In this document: in pieces, positions 24,728 through 34,010 of the stretch | How positions within the stretch are numbered: the stretch's first letter is position 1 | Layout of the letters: each line of letters opens with the position of its first letter | Origin: JBEIFW01 sp046081125 | GTDB lineage: Bacteria; Actinomycetota; Acidimicrobiia; Acidimicrobiales; Ilumatobacteraceae | DNA length: 64,000 nucleotides | Direction: 5' to 3' | Assembly: GCA_046081125.1 (NCBI GenBank) | Contig: JBJTVH010000026.1 | Span: 1-64,000, forward strand | Made by a program: the position numbers and the translations under genes | Notes under the pieces: model-generated | What the model saw: only the letters and a program-made list of their open reading frames with translations | Told to the model about the DNA's origin: nothing | The model's database searches: none

Positions 24728-24769
24728 TTTTCCACAGTCCGTGGGGTCTAGCACGGGGAATTGTGCACA
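24728..24769. other. DnaA-box-like sites before dnaB
   Basis: TTTTCCACA (24728-24736) and TTGTGCACA (24761-24769) each differ from the DnaA box TTGTCCACA at one base. They lie between rplI and dnaB. The rest of the 165-bp gap holds the dnaB ribosome-binding site GAGGGAGGG at 24821-24829. Confidence 0.4.
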
Positions 24770-24837
24770 GAACCCCCGATTCGTCCCCAGGTTCATCCAC
24801 TGGATGGGCACAAGCCCCCTGAGGGAGGGTTGGCTCG

Positions 24838-26238
24838 ATGACAGACGGGCGCCGAAGCCGGGCCAACGGTGATCGAACCAACGGGGATTCCCCTGACCGT
24901 CCGCGGCGGTCGGGGGAACGTCTCCCCCCGCACAACCTCGACGCGGAGGCCAGCCTCCTCGGGGCTGTGCTGCTGTCGAAGGACGCCTTCCTTGCCGTCG
25001 TGGAGACGGGTCTCACGGCCGACGACTTCTACAAGCCGGCCCATCAACACATCTACGACGCGGCCCGCACGCTCGTGGCGAGTGGTGAGCCGGTCGATCT
25101 GGTGACCGTTGCCGAAGAACTCCGGCGGGCCGACCTGCTCGACCTGGCGGGCGGTCGGGAGTACCTGGTCGATCTCCAGGTCGCGACGCCGATGATCTCC
25201 AACGCGGCCCGGTACGCCCGGATCGTCCAGGACACCGCCGTGCTACGCCGCCTGATCCGGGTGGCGTCGGAGATCGCGGAGCTCGGGTTCGACGAACCCG
25301 ACGACGTCAGCAAGGCGCTCAGCACCGCCGAGTCGAAGGTGTTCGAGATCGCCGAGCGGCGCGTCGTCGACTCGACGCGTCCGATCAACGAGTTGATCAA
25401 GGACGCCTTCGAGGATCTCGAGAAGGTCTACGAGCAGGGCAACATCATCACCGGGACCCCGACGGGCTACACGGATCTCGACGAGTTGCTCTCGGGCCTG
25501 CAGCCGTCGACGCTCAACGTAGTCGGTGCCCGTCCGGCCATGGGCAAGACGGCCTTCGCCCTCGGCATGGCCACCAACGTCGCCGTCCACGCCGGGCTGC
25601 CGGTGCTGCTGTTCTCCCTCGAGATGGGGCACAAGGAGCTCACCCAGCGGATCCTGGCCTCCGAGGCCCGCATCGATTCGACGAAGCTGCGAACCGGACG
25701 GCTCACCCAGCAGGACTGGTCGGCGATCGGCAAGGCGATCGGCCGGCTCGAAGCGCCTCTGTACATCGACGACAACCCCTACGTGACCGTGAGCGAAATC
25801 GGTGCCAAGTCGCGCCGGCTCGCCCAGCGTTTCGACGGCAAGCTCGGGTTGATCGTGATCGACTACCTGCAGCTCATGACCGGGCGGACCTCGGCGGAGA
25901 ACCGCCAGGTGGAGATCAGCGAGATCTCCCGAGGGCTCAAGGTTCTCGCTCGCGAACTGCGTACGCCGATCGTTGCGCTCTCGCAGCTGTCCCGGGCGCT
26001 CGAGTCCCGGGCCGACAAGCGCCCGATGCTCGCCGATCTCCGCGAATCCGGGGCGATCGAGCAGGACGCCGACGTGGTGATGTTCATCTACCGCGACGAG
26101 GTGTACAACCCCGAATCGCCGGACCGGGGCTCGGCCGAGATCATCGTGGCCAAGCACCGCAACGGACCCATCGGAATGAAGCGCCTCGCATTTCTGGGTC
26201 AATACACCAAGTTCCACGACATGGCGCGAGGCCTGTGA
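24838..26238 (+). CDS. dnaB: Replicative DNA helicase DnaB
   Basis: DnaB is the hexameric helicase at the fork. The N-terminal domain begins PPHNLDAEASLLGAVLL. The RecA-like domain has GARPAMGKTAFALGMA (Walker A), LIVIDYLQLMTG (Walker B) and SQLSRALESRADKRPMLADLRESGAIEQDAD. No intein interrupts it, unlike some mycobacterial dnaB genes. At 466 residues it is normal. It is downstream of rplI as in other actinobacteria. Confidence 0.97.
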   Translation: MTDGRRSRANGDRTNGDSPDRPRRSGERLPPHNLDAEASLLGAVLLSKDAFLAVVETGLTADDFYKPAHQHIYDAARTLVASGEPVDLVTVAEELRRADLLDLAGGREYLVDLQVATPMISNAARYARIVQDTAVLRRLIRVASEIAELGFDEPDDVSKALSTAESKVFEIAERRVVDSTRPINELIKDAFEDLEKVYEQGNIITGTPTGYTDLDELLSGLQPSTLNVVGARPAMGKTAFALGMATNVAVHAGLPVLLFSLEMGHKELTQRILASEARIDSTKLRTGRLTQQDWSAIGKAIGRLEAPLYIDDNPYVTVSEIGAKSRRLAQRFDGKLGLIVIDYLQLMTGRTSAENRQVEISEISRGLKVLARELRTPIVALSQLSRALESRADKRPMLADLRESGAIEQDADVVMFIYRDEVYNPESPDRGSAEIIVAKHRNGPIGMKRLAFLGQYTKFHDMARGL

Positions 26239-26263
26239 GATCCCCGGCCGGAAGGAGCCCACG

Positions 26264-27361
26264 ATGAAGGTCACCGCTGCGGTGCTGCGTACGGGAAACG
26301 GCCCGTTCACCGTGGAAGAGCTCGAACTCGGCGAGTTGCGGGCCGACGAGGTGCTGGTGCGGGTGGTCGCGGCCGGCATGTGCCACACCGACCTGCTGAG
26401 CCGTGAGCTGCCGCCCGAGTTCTTCGCCGGCCCGCAGGTGTACGGCCACGAAGGTGCCGGTGTGGTCGAAGCGGTCGGTGTGGCCGTGTCGTCGGTGTCG
26501 CCCGGCGACCACGTCGTGCTGTCGTTCAATTCGTGCGGATCGTGCCCGGCGTGCCGAAAAGGCCGACTCCCCTACTGCTTCGACTTCCGTACCCACAACA
26601 TGGCCGGTGGCCGCCCCGACGGCAGTTCGGCGTTCACCGACGCGTCGGGCGCCCGCATCGGATCGCATTTCTTCGGGCAGTCGTCGTTCGCGTCGCACAC
26701 GGTCGCTGCCGCCAACTCGGTCGTGAAGGTGGACCCGGCGCTCGATCTCGCCCGCCTCGGCCCGTTGGGCTGCGGGATCCAGACCGGCGCCGGCGCCGTC
26801 ATGAACACCCTCGGCGTCGAGGCGGGATCGAGCCTCGTGGTCACGGGTGCCGGCGCACTCGGGCTCAGCGCCGTGATGGCGGCCAAGGTGGTCGGCGCCG
26901 GCACGATCGTTGCGGTCGACCGGCATCCCAACCGGTTGGAGTTGGCGCTGCGGTACGGCGCAACGCATGCCGTGAGCGGGACGCCGGCCGAGATCACGGC
27001 ACAGATTCTGGCCATCACCAACGGCGGCAGCGATTACGCGTTCGACACGACGGGTAACGCCGCGGTCGTGCGCGCCAGCCACGACGCCCTCAACACCATC
27101 GGCACCCTCGCGCTCGCCGGGGTCGGCTTCGGGGAGCTGAGTCTGAACTTCCTGTCGATGATCAGCGGCCGCACGATCACCGGTGTCATGGAAGGCGACT
27201 CCACCCCGACGGAGTTCATCCCGATGTTGGCCCGACTCAACGCCGAGGGGCGGTTTCCCTTCGACGAGTTGATCACCGAGTTTCGGCTCGATCAGATCAA
27301 CGAGGCCGAAGCAGCGAGCGCCAGCGGCGCCGTGATCAAGCCGGTGCTCACCTTCGGCTGA
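26264..27361 (+). CDS. Zinc-dependent alcohol dehydrogenase (aryl-alcohol type, MDR family)
   Basis: The 365-residue protein oxidises an alcohol with NAD(P)+. The catalytic zinc ligand is in AAGMCHTDLLSRELPPEF, with GHEGAGVVEAVG next. The structural zinc cluster is CGSCPACRKGRLPYC. The nucleotide motif is VVTGAGALGLSAVMAAK. The sequence resembles benzyl-alcohol dehydrogenases. GGAAGGAG precedes the ATG, 25 bp after dnaB. Confidence 0.92.
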   Translation: MKVTAAVLRTGNGPFTVEELELGELRADEVLVRVVAAGMCHTDLLSRELPPEFFAGPQVYGHEGAGVVEAVGVAVSSVSPGDHVVLSFNSCGSCPACRKGRLPYCFDFRTHNMAGGRPDGSSAFTDASGARIGSHFFGQSSFASHTVAAANSVVKVDPALDLARLGPLGCGIQTGAGAVMNTLGVEAGSSLVVTGAGALGLSAVMAAKVVGAGTIVAVDRHPNRLELALRYGATHAVSGTPAEITAQILAITNGGSDYAFDTTGNAAVVRASHDALNTIGTLALAGVGFGELSLNFLSMISGRTITGVMEGDSTPTEFIPMLARLNAEGRFPFDELITEFRLDQINEAEAASASGAVIKPVLTFG

Positions 27362-27415
27362 ACCACGGCAGGGCCCGGGGCATCGCCCCGGTCCCCGTCG
27401 ACCGGCAGGAGCACG

Positions 27416-28060
27416 TCACTCCGGGATGTCGTGCTGCGGCGGGCGCAACGGGCTGCCGGCCAGGAGCGCTGCGATCGCCACGGCATCGAGGCCGAGCGCT
27501 TCGATTTGTCCCACCGAGCGCCGGCCCGTCAGCGACCGGAGCAGGTCGAATGCCGACAGCCCAGACCCGACGAGCGCGCCGGCGAGCGCGGGTTGCCCCC
27601 CGGCGGCGCGGTCCAGCAGCCAGCCGAGTCCGACGTCGACCGCCGCGGCATCCCGGGACCCGGCCCGGTCGAGGGCGTGACGCAGATCGTGTTCGTGGGT
27701 GACCGCGTCCATCACCAATTGCGAGTTGACCGGCGACGGGATGAGCGGAAGCACGGCATCGAACGCCGTCGCCGACTCTTCGTAGTGATCGGCCAACTGC
27801 GACAACGACCGCCCGCGTAGCCGCTCTACCTGGGCCTGGGTCCAGGCTTCGGTGGTCACTCCCTCGAGGCGGCCGGCGAGGATGTCGTCGACGACACCGA
27901 CGACGTGCGAGGCGAGCTCGGACACCGTCCACGCCGCGCAATGCGGCACGACTCGGACCGCCAGGGATTCCGGCGTCGTACGGAGCAACTCGACGATCCG
28001 GCCTCGGACCGCCACGTACGCCGCGACGACCTCGGGGTCGGGGCGCAAGAAGCCGTTCAC
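27416..28060 (-). CDS. TIGR03083/maleylpyruvate isomerase-like DinB-fold protein
   Basis: The 214-residue protein resembles the mycothiol-dependent maleylpyruvate isomerase N-terminal family. It has CAAWTVSELASHVVGVVDDILAGR near the start and a central DAVTHEHDLRHALDRAG, whose histidines could bind a metal. The conserved W and H-x3-D/H pattern fits the DinB-like fold. The substrate is unknown. It overlaps the NUDIX gene by 4 bp. Confidence 0.75.
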   Translation of the reverse strand: MNGFLRPDPEVVAAYVAVRGRIVELLRTTPESLAVRVVPHCAAWTVSELASHVVGVVDDILAGRLEGVTTEAWTQAQVERLRGRSLSQLADHYEESATAFDAVLPLIPSPVNSQLVMDAVTHEHDLRHALDRAGSRDAAAVDVGLGWLLDRAAGGQPALAGALVGSGLSAFDLLRSLTGRRSVGQIEALGLDAVAIAALLAGSPLRPPQHDIPE

Positions 28061-28890
28061 GGGAGGTCGTCGTAGCCGGGCTCGCCGGGCAACAGGATCC
28101 CGGCCACGCGGCCGTCCTCGAAGACGATCTTCGGGAGGATCTCGGGTGGTGCGGTGATCGTGGCGGCGTCAGCCAACAACGCTGCCGTCGTCGAGAACTG
28201 CGAGAGGTAGGTCACGTTGGCGACCGTCGGCGGGATCATCAACAGCTCCCTCGCCTCGGCCTTTTCGAGGGCGACGTGCGGCTTGACCCACAGCGAGTCG
28301 ACCGTCTCGCTGTCGTCGTGGAGTGGCTGTTGCTCCGGCGGGGCCACCGTCACGAAGAATCGCGTGTCGAATCGCCGCGGCTCGCCCACGGGGGTAATCC
28401 AGTGGCTCACGTAGTGCATGTCCTGGGTGGCCAGCCGCAGCCCCTCGGCACGCACGATGTCGAGCAGCGTGGTGCCCCGGTTGTTGAGCGCATCGCGATG
28501 GGCCGAGAACCGCTCGAGCGAACCGTCGTGGTCGACGAACCGGATGACCTCGTCGGCCTCGTCGACGGCGAGCAGGACCCCGGCCTCCTCGAAGCACTCG
28601 CGCACGCTGGCCACCCAGTAGGCAAGCCCGCCCCGCCCGATGCCGAGCAGCGTGCTGGCGGTCGCATCGGTCCGGCCGGTGCACAGCGTCTCGACTTCGG
28701 GGGCACCGTCACCGGGATCGACGGCGCCGCCGGGGAAGACGTACGCCCCGGCCGCGAAGGCCGCCTTCATCGTGCGGCGCAGCATGAACACCTCGATGCC
28801 GTCGTCGCCGTCTCGCACGAGCATCACCGTGGCGGCGTCTCGCACCGGGATCGCCGCGGGGTCGTGGGTCGTGTCGGTAGCCATGTTCAT
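28057..28890 (-). CDS. NUDIX hydrolase
   Basis: The 277-residue protein carries a divergent NUDIX box. FPGGAVDPGDG is followed by a ~40-residue insertion before ASVRECFEEAGVLL, which supplies the R-E-x2-E-E-x-G core. The long insertion between the G and the REUXEE half is a mark of the RNUDX/CoA-pyrophosphatase-like group. Substrates may be acyl-CoAs or nucleotide sugars. ATG 28890 overlaps the enoyl-CoA hydratase stop (ATGA). Confidence 0.88.
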   Translation of the reverse strand: MNMATDTTHDPAAIPVRDAATVMLVRDGDDGIEVFMLRRTMKAAFAAGAYVFPGGAVDPGDGAPEVETLCTGRTDATASTLLGIGRGGLAYWVASVRECFEEAGVLLAVDEADEVIRFVDHDGSLERFSAHRDALNNRGTTLLDIVRAEGLRLATQDMHYVSHWITPVGEPRRFDTRFFVTVAPPEQQPLHDDSETVDSLWVKPHVALEKAEARELLMIPPTVANVTYLSQFSTTAALLADAATITAPPEILPKIVFEDGRVAGILLPGEPGYDDLP

Positions 28891-29687
28891 CGCCCCTTGA
28901 AGATCGGGTCGCGCTTTTCCAGGAACGACCGAACGCCCTCCATGTGGTCCTCGGTCTCCCACAGCACGTCGCCGAGAGCCTGCTGGTACTCGCCGAGGGT
29001 CCGCCAGTCCATCTCGAAGCCCTTGTGCATGGCCCGCTTGATCGCCTGCTGCGCGAGCGGTGGCCCGCTCGCAAGCTTGCGAGCCATGGCCCGGGCCTCG
29101 CCGAGCAGATCGTCGTCGGGCACGACCTTCGACACGATGCCGAGCCGTAGGGCCTCCTGGGCGTCGATCAGGTCGCCGGTGAGGGTCAGCTCCATGGCCT
29201 TGGACAGCCCGACGAGCTGTCGCAGGACGAACGTGCCGCCGATCGTGCCGACGACGCCCCGGCGCACGAAATACCACCCCAGTTTGGCCCGGGTCGACGC
29301 GTAGCGGATGTCGCAGTAGAGCGCGATGTCCATGCCGTAGCCGACCGCCGGGCCGTTCACCGCGGCGATCGTCGGCTTCTCCAGCCCGAAGATCACGTCG
29401 AGGGAACGTTCGCCCTCCCGAATCCGGCGGGCCTGGCGGGCGAGCTTGCGGTTGGCCCGGTCCTCGTCGAGGAAGATGGCCTGGAAGTCGTCGCCGGCGC
29501 AGAAGCTGCGGCCTTCGCCGGTGACGAGCAGGCAGCGTACGTCGGGGTTGGTGCGCACGTCGGCGACCGCAGCGAGCACCTCGTCGGTGGTCTGCGGCCG
29601 GAGCGCGTTCATCACCTCCGGGCGGTGGAAGGTGAGGGTCGCGACACCGTCGTCGCCCACCTCGTAGCGGATGTCCTCGAACTGCAT
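28887..29687 (-). CDS. Enoyl-CoA hydratase/isomerase family protein
   Basis: The crotonase fold catalyses hydration or isomerisation of acyl-CoA double bonds. The 266-residue protein has the oxyanion-hole segments CAGDDFQAI and NGPAVGYGMDIALYCDIRYAS. The catalytic-glutamate region is GWYFVRRGVVGTIGGTFVL. It ends with the common FLEKRDPIFKGR. GGGAGGACC lies 5 nt before ATG 29687. Neighbours suggest a fatty-acid or ring-cleavage role, but the substrate is not clear. Confidence 0.92.
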   Translation of the reverse strand: MQFEDIRYEVGDDGVATLTFHRPEVMNALRPQTTDEVLAAVADVRTNPDVRCLLVTGEGRSFCAGDDFQAIFLDEDRANRKLARQARRIREGERSLDVIFGLEKPTIAAVNGPAVGYGMDIALYCDIRYASTRAKLGWYFVRRGVVGTIGGTFVLRQLVGLSKAMELTLTGDLIDAQEALRLGIVSKVVPDDDLLGEARAMARKLASGPPLAQQAIKRAMHKGFEMDWRTLGEYQQALGDVLWETEDHMEGVRSFLEKRDPIFKGR

Positions 29688-29704
29688 CGGTGGTCCTCCC
29701 GGGG

Positions 29705-30682
29705 TCAGCGGCCGAGGCGCGTAAGCAACTCGTCGTCGGCGGAGAAATCGAACGTGTACTGCGCACGGCCACCGGCGCGGAACCACTCGTAGGCGTCGCG
29801 GTAGCCGTCCTCGAGGCCGAAGCGAGGGGTCCAGTCGAGGTCTCGGTGCACCTCGTCCATCGAGAAGATGGCGCCGCCCATGATCCCCTCGCCCCAATGC
29901 ACGAGCGGGTGGCGCAACGATCGGGCGATCTCCATCGGGACGTGCACCAGATGGGGCTCGACCCCGACCGCATGGGCCATCAGGTGCACGGCACCCGCGA
30001 TGCTCGTCACCTCCGGTCCCGTGGCGTTGTAGATCCGCCCCGGCGCGACGGCGCACCCGAGCGTGCTCGCGAGCAGCGTCGCGGCGTCATCGACGTGGAT
30101 GAGGGACACGAACGGGAACCCCTCGGCCGGGACGGGGATCGGCCGGCGCTGTTCGAGGCGAGCGAAGTACACCGGCTCGCGGGTCGGCAGCGGGCTGCGC
30201 GGGCCGATGGTGTGCGACACCCGGAACGTCGTGGCGGGGAACCCGGTGCGCTCGAAGCGTTCACGCAGCAGGCGTTCGCACCGCACCTTGTTGACCCCGT
30301 ATGCCTTTCGGGGATCGTCGTCGCCGGGATCGTGGGTGCGGAAGTGCTCGCGCACGGGCTGGACGAAGCTGCGGCGGTAGACCGCCATCGAGCTTGTGAA
30401 CACGTAGTGCTGCAGCCGGCCGTCGAACAGCTCGATCATCGGCTCGACGTCGGCGACCGTGAACGCAGTGTTGTCGAACACGGCGTCGAAGGCGTCACGA
30501 TGCGGGCCGAGCGCTTCGACGAGCGCACCCGGGATCCGACGGTCGACGTGGATGCGCCGGGCGCCGTCGGGGAGCGGTGCCTCGTGGCTGTTGGCCACGG
30601 TGACCTCGTGGCCTCGGCGCGCCAGCTCGAACACCAGGCTCAACCCGATGTACCGGTTGCCGCCGGTGACCAGGACTCGCAT
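29705..30682 (-). CDS. NAD-dependent epimerase/dehydratase family protein
   Basis: The 325-residue extended SDR has VLVTGGNRYIGLSLVFELAR at the N-terminus. The active-site tyrosine is in YGVNKVRCERLL (Y-x3-K), with SLIHVDDAATLLAS and FNATGP-like YNATGPEVTS later. Substrates of this group include nucleotide sugars and other NAD(P)-linked alcohols. GGGAGGGG precedes the ATG by about 8 nt. It is upstream of the enoyl-CoA hydratase gene by 17 bp. Confidence 0.88.
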   Translation of the reverse strand: MRVLVTGGNRYIGLSLVFELARRGHEVTVANSHEAPLPDGARRIHVDRRIPGALVEALGPHRDAFDAVFDNTAFTVADVEPMIELFDGRLQHYVFTSSMAVYRRSFVQPVREHFRTHDPGDDDPRKAYGVNKVRCERLLRERFERTGFPATTFRVSHTIGPRSPLPTREPVYFARLEQRRPIPVPAEGFPFVSLIHVDDAATLLASTLGCAVAPGRIYNATGPEVTSIAGAVHLMAHAVGVEPHLVHVPMEIARSLRHPLVHWGEGIMGGAIFSMDEVHRDLDWTPRFGLEDGYRDAYEWFRAGGRAQYTFDFSADDELLTRLGR

Positions 30683-30748
30683 CGTGGGACCCCTCCCGCC
30701 CGCCGGCTGGCGGATCGTGCCCGGTCTAGCGGATCGGCCCCGTCCGGG

Positions 30749-31939
30749 TCACGTGGGCCGTTGCTCGGCGAGTGCCTTGATCCCCTCGACGGTGCGCTGC
30801 ATGCCCGCCTTCATCTGGGCCAGGCGGCGATCCAGGATGTGCTGCTCACGTTCGGGGCGCTTGTGCACCATGGCCGCCGTGCCTGAGCCGTACTCGGCGA
30901 TCACGACGCGCTGACGCAGCCGTACCCGCCGGCCGATCGGTTCGAGCTCGAAGCTCCAGCGCGCCGCGGGTGCATTCGGATCGAGCACGTGCCACGTGAA
31001 CTCGGCCGTGGTCCGGGCGCCCGGGGGATCGCAGACCATCACCGTGCAGGTGGATTTCCATTCGCCGAGGCCCTCGAGGAAGTTCCGTCCGACGAATCGG
31101 GCGCCGACGGCCGGGCCCGGGTCGAGCCACTCGGCCGAGGTGAGCTCGCTGCCGACCCGGGCCGGGGTGGCGATGTCGCTGACGAGCGCCCACACCGCGG
31201 CCGGGGTGGCGGCGACGTCGATCTCGGCGATTACCCCCAGTTCGTCGGCGAGATGCGCCAGACCGTCGGCCGAGGGTTTGTTGCGGGTGTATCCCCAGCG
31301 GTCGAAGTAGGTGATCTCCTTCGCCGGGCGCCGCTTGGCCGGTTTGAACTCGGTACCCACGGTGTAGGCCACCGGCAGGAGCACGACCTGGGTGACCCCG
31401 TCCGGAATGCCGAGCAGCGCGGCGAGCTCGGTGGCCTTGCCCAGGTGCACCGTGGTCCACGCCGTGCCGAGCCCGCGCGCCCGGGCGGCGAGGCAGAAGC
31501 TCCAGGCCGATTGCAGCACCGAGTCGAACAATCCGGGTCGCCCCGAATGGTCGTGCGTGCCCCAGATGCAGGCGATCACGATCGCCGGTACCTCACCGAT
31601 GTGCTCGGCGAGATACCCCCCGGAGGTCATCACCCGCTCGGACTGATGACCGGTGCCCTTCAGCCGCTCGGCCAGCTTGATCAGGCCTTCGCCGCCGGCG
31701 GCCCGGTACAGCTCGCCGACAGCGGCCTTGGTCGCCGGGTCCCGCACGACCATCCACCGGCGGCTCGACAGGTTCCCGCCCGTGGGTGCCTGCTCGGCGA
31801 GGTCGATGCAGTCGAACAGGACCTGGTCCTCGACGGGCCGGGTCAGGTCGAGGCGGAGGCGGACCGAGCGGGTGGTGGCGAGGACGCGGTCGACGGCGGC
31901 GACGGTGCCGGGGTCGCCGATGGGCGGCAGTGGTTCCAC
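30749..31939 (-). CDS. Nitroreductase-SRPBCC fusion protein
   Basis: The first ~215 residues are a nitroreductase domain: TTRSVRLRLDLTRPV, APTGGNLSSRRWMVV (FMN binding) and ARGLGTAWTTVHLGKA. The last ~165 residues are an SRPBCC (polyketide-cyclase-like) domain: EIDVAATPAAVWALVSDIATPARVG, FVGRNFLEGLGEWKSTCTV. The fusion is unusual. The same SRPBCC subtype appears in the META-fused gene at 45421-46383. GTG 31939 lies 8 nt after TACGGT (31953-31948); GTG 31963, coupled to the upstream stop, would add 8 residues. Confidence 0.88.
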   Translation of the reverse strand: MEPLPPIGDPGTVAAVDRVLATTRSVRLRLDLTRPVEDQVLFDCIDLAEQAPTGGNLSSRRWMVVRDPATKAAVGELYRAAGGEGLIKLAERLKGTGHQSERVMTSGGYLAEHIGEVPAIVIACIWGTHDHSGRPGLFDSVLQSAWSFCLAARARGLGTAWTTVHLGKATELAALLGIPDGVTQVVLLPVAYTVGTEFKPAKRRPAKEITYFDRWGYTRNKPSADGLAHLADELGVIAEIDVAATPAAVWALVSDIATPARVGSELTSAEWLDPGPAVGARFVGRNFLEGLGEWKSTCTVMVCDPPGARTTAEFTWHVLDPNAPAARWSFELEPIGRRVRLRQRVVIAEYGSGTAAMVHKRPEREQHILDRRLAQMKAGMQRTVEGIKALAEQRPT

Positions 31940-31963
31940 GAGGCCGGACCGTACCCGCCGCAC

Positions 31964-32140
31964 TCAGCCGGGCTCACGGAGGCGGCGCAACAGCAGCAAC
32001 ACCGTGAGCGCCAGGGCCCACAGGCCGATCGCTACCGCAGTGCCGGCCGGCTGTTCGGCCCACACGAGGTAGACGACGCCGATCAGGGCCAGCAACAGCG
32101 CGTTGGTGGCGCCGACGGCCCGCACGATCGCGGCCGTCAT
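31964..32140 (-). CDS. Small two-helix membrane protein
   Basis: The 58-residue product from ATG 32140 has two hydrophobic segments (residues ~10-27 and ~33-50) and a basic C-terminus LLRRLREPG. The coding frame is open upstream, but the first helices fit this start. No family is recognised. It is between the DUF5666-like gene and the nitroreductase fusion. Confidence 0.55.
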   Translation of the reverse strand: MTAAIVRAVGATNALLLALIGVVYLVWAEQPAGTAVAIGLWALALTVLLLLRRLREPG

Positions 32141-32171
32141 CGGATGCACTCGCCGCCGCACGGCGCGCCGG

Positions 32172-32786
32172 TCAACCCTTGGTGGTGCGGACGATCTCGG
32201 TGGCCGCAACCGTGCCGTCGGCCTGGGCGGCGCCCTGCACCGTGACGGCCTGTCCGGCCTTGAGATCGCCGAGGGTGCCCGGGGCGGCCACCTGTACGGC
32301 CGTGCTCGCGTTCGTGGTGACGATCACGATCGTGCCGTCGGCCGTCGCCACGTACACCTTGGCGCCGTCGACGAGCTTGACGGTCCCGCGCGTCTCGCCG
32401 GCGCCCGACGTCGTCGAGGGGGCGGTCGCCGGCGCAGCGGTGGTCGGCGCGGCAGACGTGGGGAGCGAGATGCCGGCCGGCAGCCCGCCGCTGCGGACGG
32501 CTGCAGCGAACGCGGCCGCTGCTCCCCCCGCACCGCCAGCCCCTGCGGTGGGAGCCGGTTCCGGTCCGAACGTGCGTTGGAACCACGCGCCGCCGACGAA
32601 CATCGCCCCGGCGGCCAGGAGCCCGGCTAGGACCCAGGTGAGGGTGTTGGACGTGCGCTGCCGGGGTGGGAGGCCCTCGTTGCGGTCCAGCGCCTCGAGC
32701 AACTCGAGGCGGTCGTCCCCGGTGGGGGGTCCGTCCGTCGGGGACGTCGGGGGTTGGTCGGACTCGGGCAGGGTGAGGTCGGGCAC
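32172..32786 (-). CDS. Membrane-anchored protein with DUF5666-like OB domain
   Basis: The 204-residue protein has a cytoplasmic N-terminus of ~45 residues. One membrane helix follows (LTWVLAGLLAAGAMFVGGAWF), then an Ala/Thr/Pro linker. The C-terminal OB-like domain includes TRGTVKLVDGAKVYVATADGTIVIVTTNAST and AGQAVTVQGAAQADGTVAATEIV. Such domains resemble DUF5666. It is 9 bp downstream of the ABC permease gene and is probably part of that operon. Confidence 0.75.
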   Translation of the reverse strand: MPDLTLPESDQPPTSPTDGPPTGDDRLELLEALDRNEGLPPRQRTSNTLTWVLAGLLAAGAMFVGGAWFQRTFGPEPAPTAGAGGAGGAAAAFAAAVRSGGLPAGISLPTSAAPTTAAPATAPSTTSGAGETRGTVKLVDGAKVYVATADGTIVIVTTNASTAVQVAAPGTLGDLKAGQAVTVQGAAQADGTVAATEIVRTTKG

Positions 32787-32795
32787 GGCCGTCTC

Positions 32796-34010
32796 CTACT
32801 CGTAGCGGAGGGCGTCGATGGGGCGGAGTTGCGCCGCGCGGTTCGCGGGGTAGATCCCGAAGAACAGCCCGACGACCACGGCGACCCCGAACGCGAGGAA
32901 CACCGAGAACGGTTCGACGACGGGCGAGACGCCGACGATGGTGAACCGGCTGCCCAGGAGGCCTGCGCCGACACCGAGCATGGTGAGCAGGACGGCCTCG
33001 GTCAGGAATTGCCCGAGGATGTCGCTGCGGCGGGCGCCGATCGCTTTGCGGATCCCGATCTCCCGAGTCCGTTCGGTCACCGTCACCAGCATGATGTTCA
33101 TGACCCCGATGCCGCCCACGAGCAGGCTGATCGCCGCCACGGCGCCGAGCAGCACCGTGAAGGTCTGGTTGTTGGCGTCCTGGGTCTCGAGGAGGCTCGC
33201 CTGGTTGAGCACGAGGAACGAGTTGCTCCTCGAGCCGGGATGGTTGCCCTGCAACACCGCCGTCGCCTCGAGCTGTGCGGTAGCGGTCGCTGCTCGGCCG
33301 GTGGCCTGGATCACGACCTGATCGACCCGCTTGGAGTTCCCCGACACCAGGTCCCGCATCGTCGTGATCGGGACGAAGGCCACGTTGTCCTGGTCCTGCA
33401 CACCATTCGATCCCCGGGCCTTGAGGATGCCGATCACGGTCAGGTTGCTGTTGGCGAACCGTACGGTCTGACCGAGGAGTTGGCTCACGTCGGCCGTCTC
33501 GCCGAGCAGGTTCTTGGCGACGGTCAGACCGATCACGGCCACCTTGGACCGGGCGTCGACGTCGGCGTCGGTGAAGGCGGCGCCTCCGGCGAGCCGGAGA
33601 TTACGCACGTCGAACAGCGCCGGCGTGGTGCCCTGGACCTGTTGGGGGGTTGCGCTCGCCCCGTTGTAGGAGGCGGTCACGCTCTGGCCGTTGACGAGCG
33701 GGACCACCTTGGCGATGCTCGGGGCGAGCGCCGGATCGCCCAGGGAGGCCACGTCGTCGTCGTCGATGACGATCCGCCGGGACTGCGTGCCGCCGCGGTT
33801 GCCGAGACCGAACCCGCCGGCGGTCACGGTGAGGGTGTTGGAGCCGAGGGCTTCGAGGCGCTGGCGGGATGCGGCGGCCGAGCCCGAGCCGACGGCGACG
33901 AGCACGATCACCGCGCCGACCCCGATGAGGATGCCGAGCATCGTGAGGGTGGAACGGAGCTTGTTGGCGCGGATGCAGCCGAGGGCGATGCGGACGCTCT
34001 CCAGGTTCAC
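32796..34010 (-). CDS. MacB/FtsX-type ABC transporter permease
   Basis: The 404-residue protein has a first helix near residues 18-40 (KLRSTLTMLGILIGVGAVIVLVAVG), a ~225-residue exported domain and three C-terminal helices. VGGIGVMNIMLVTVTERTREIGIRKAIGARR is the MacB signature. DALRYE ends the protein. It partners the ATPase just upstream, with a GTGA overlap. Export of a peptide, lipid or antibiotic is the likely role. Confidence 0.94.
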   Translation of the reverse strand: MNLESVRIALGCIRANKLRSTLTMLGILIGVGAVIVLVAVGSGSAAASRQRLEALGSNTLTVTAGGFGLGNRGGTQSRRIVIDDDDVASLGDPALAPSIAKVVPLVNGQSVTASYNGASATPQQVQGTTPALFDVRNLRLAGGAAFTDADVDARSKVAVIGLTVAKNLLGETADVSQLLGQTVRFANSNLTVIGILKARGSNGVQDQDNVAFVPITTMRDLVSGNSKRVDQVVIQATGRAATATAQLEATAVLQGNHPGSRSNSFLVLNQASLLETQDANNQTFTVLLGAVAAISLLVGGIGVMNIMLVTVTERTREIGIRKAIGARRSDILGQFLTEAVLLTMLGVGAGLLGSRFTIVGVSPVVEPFSVFLAFGVAVVVGLFFGIYPANRAAQLRPIDALRYE

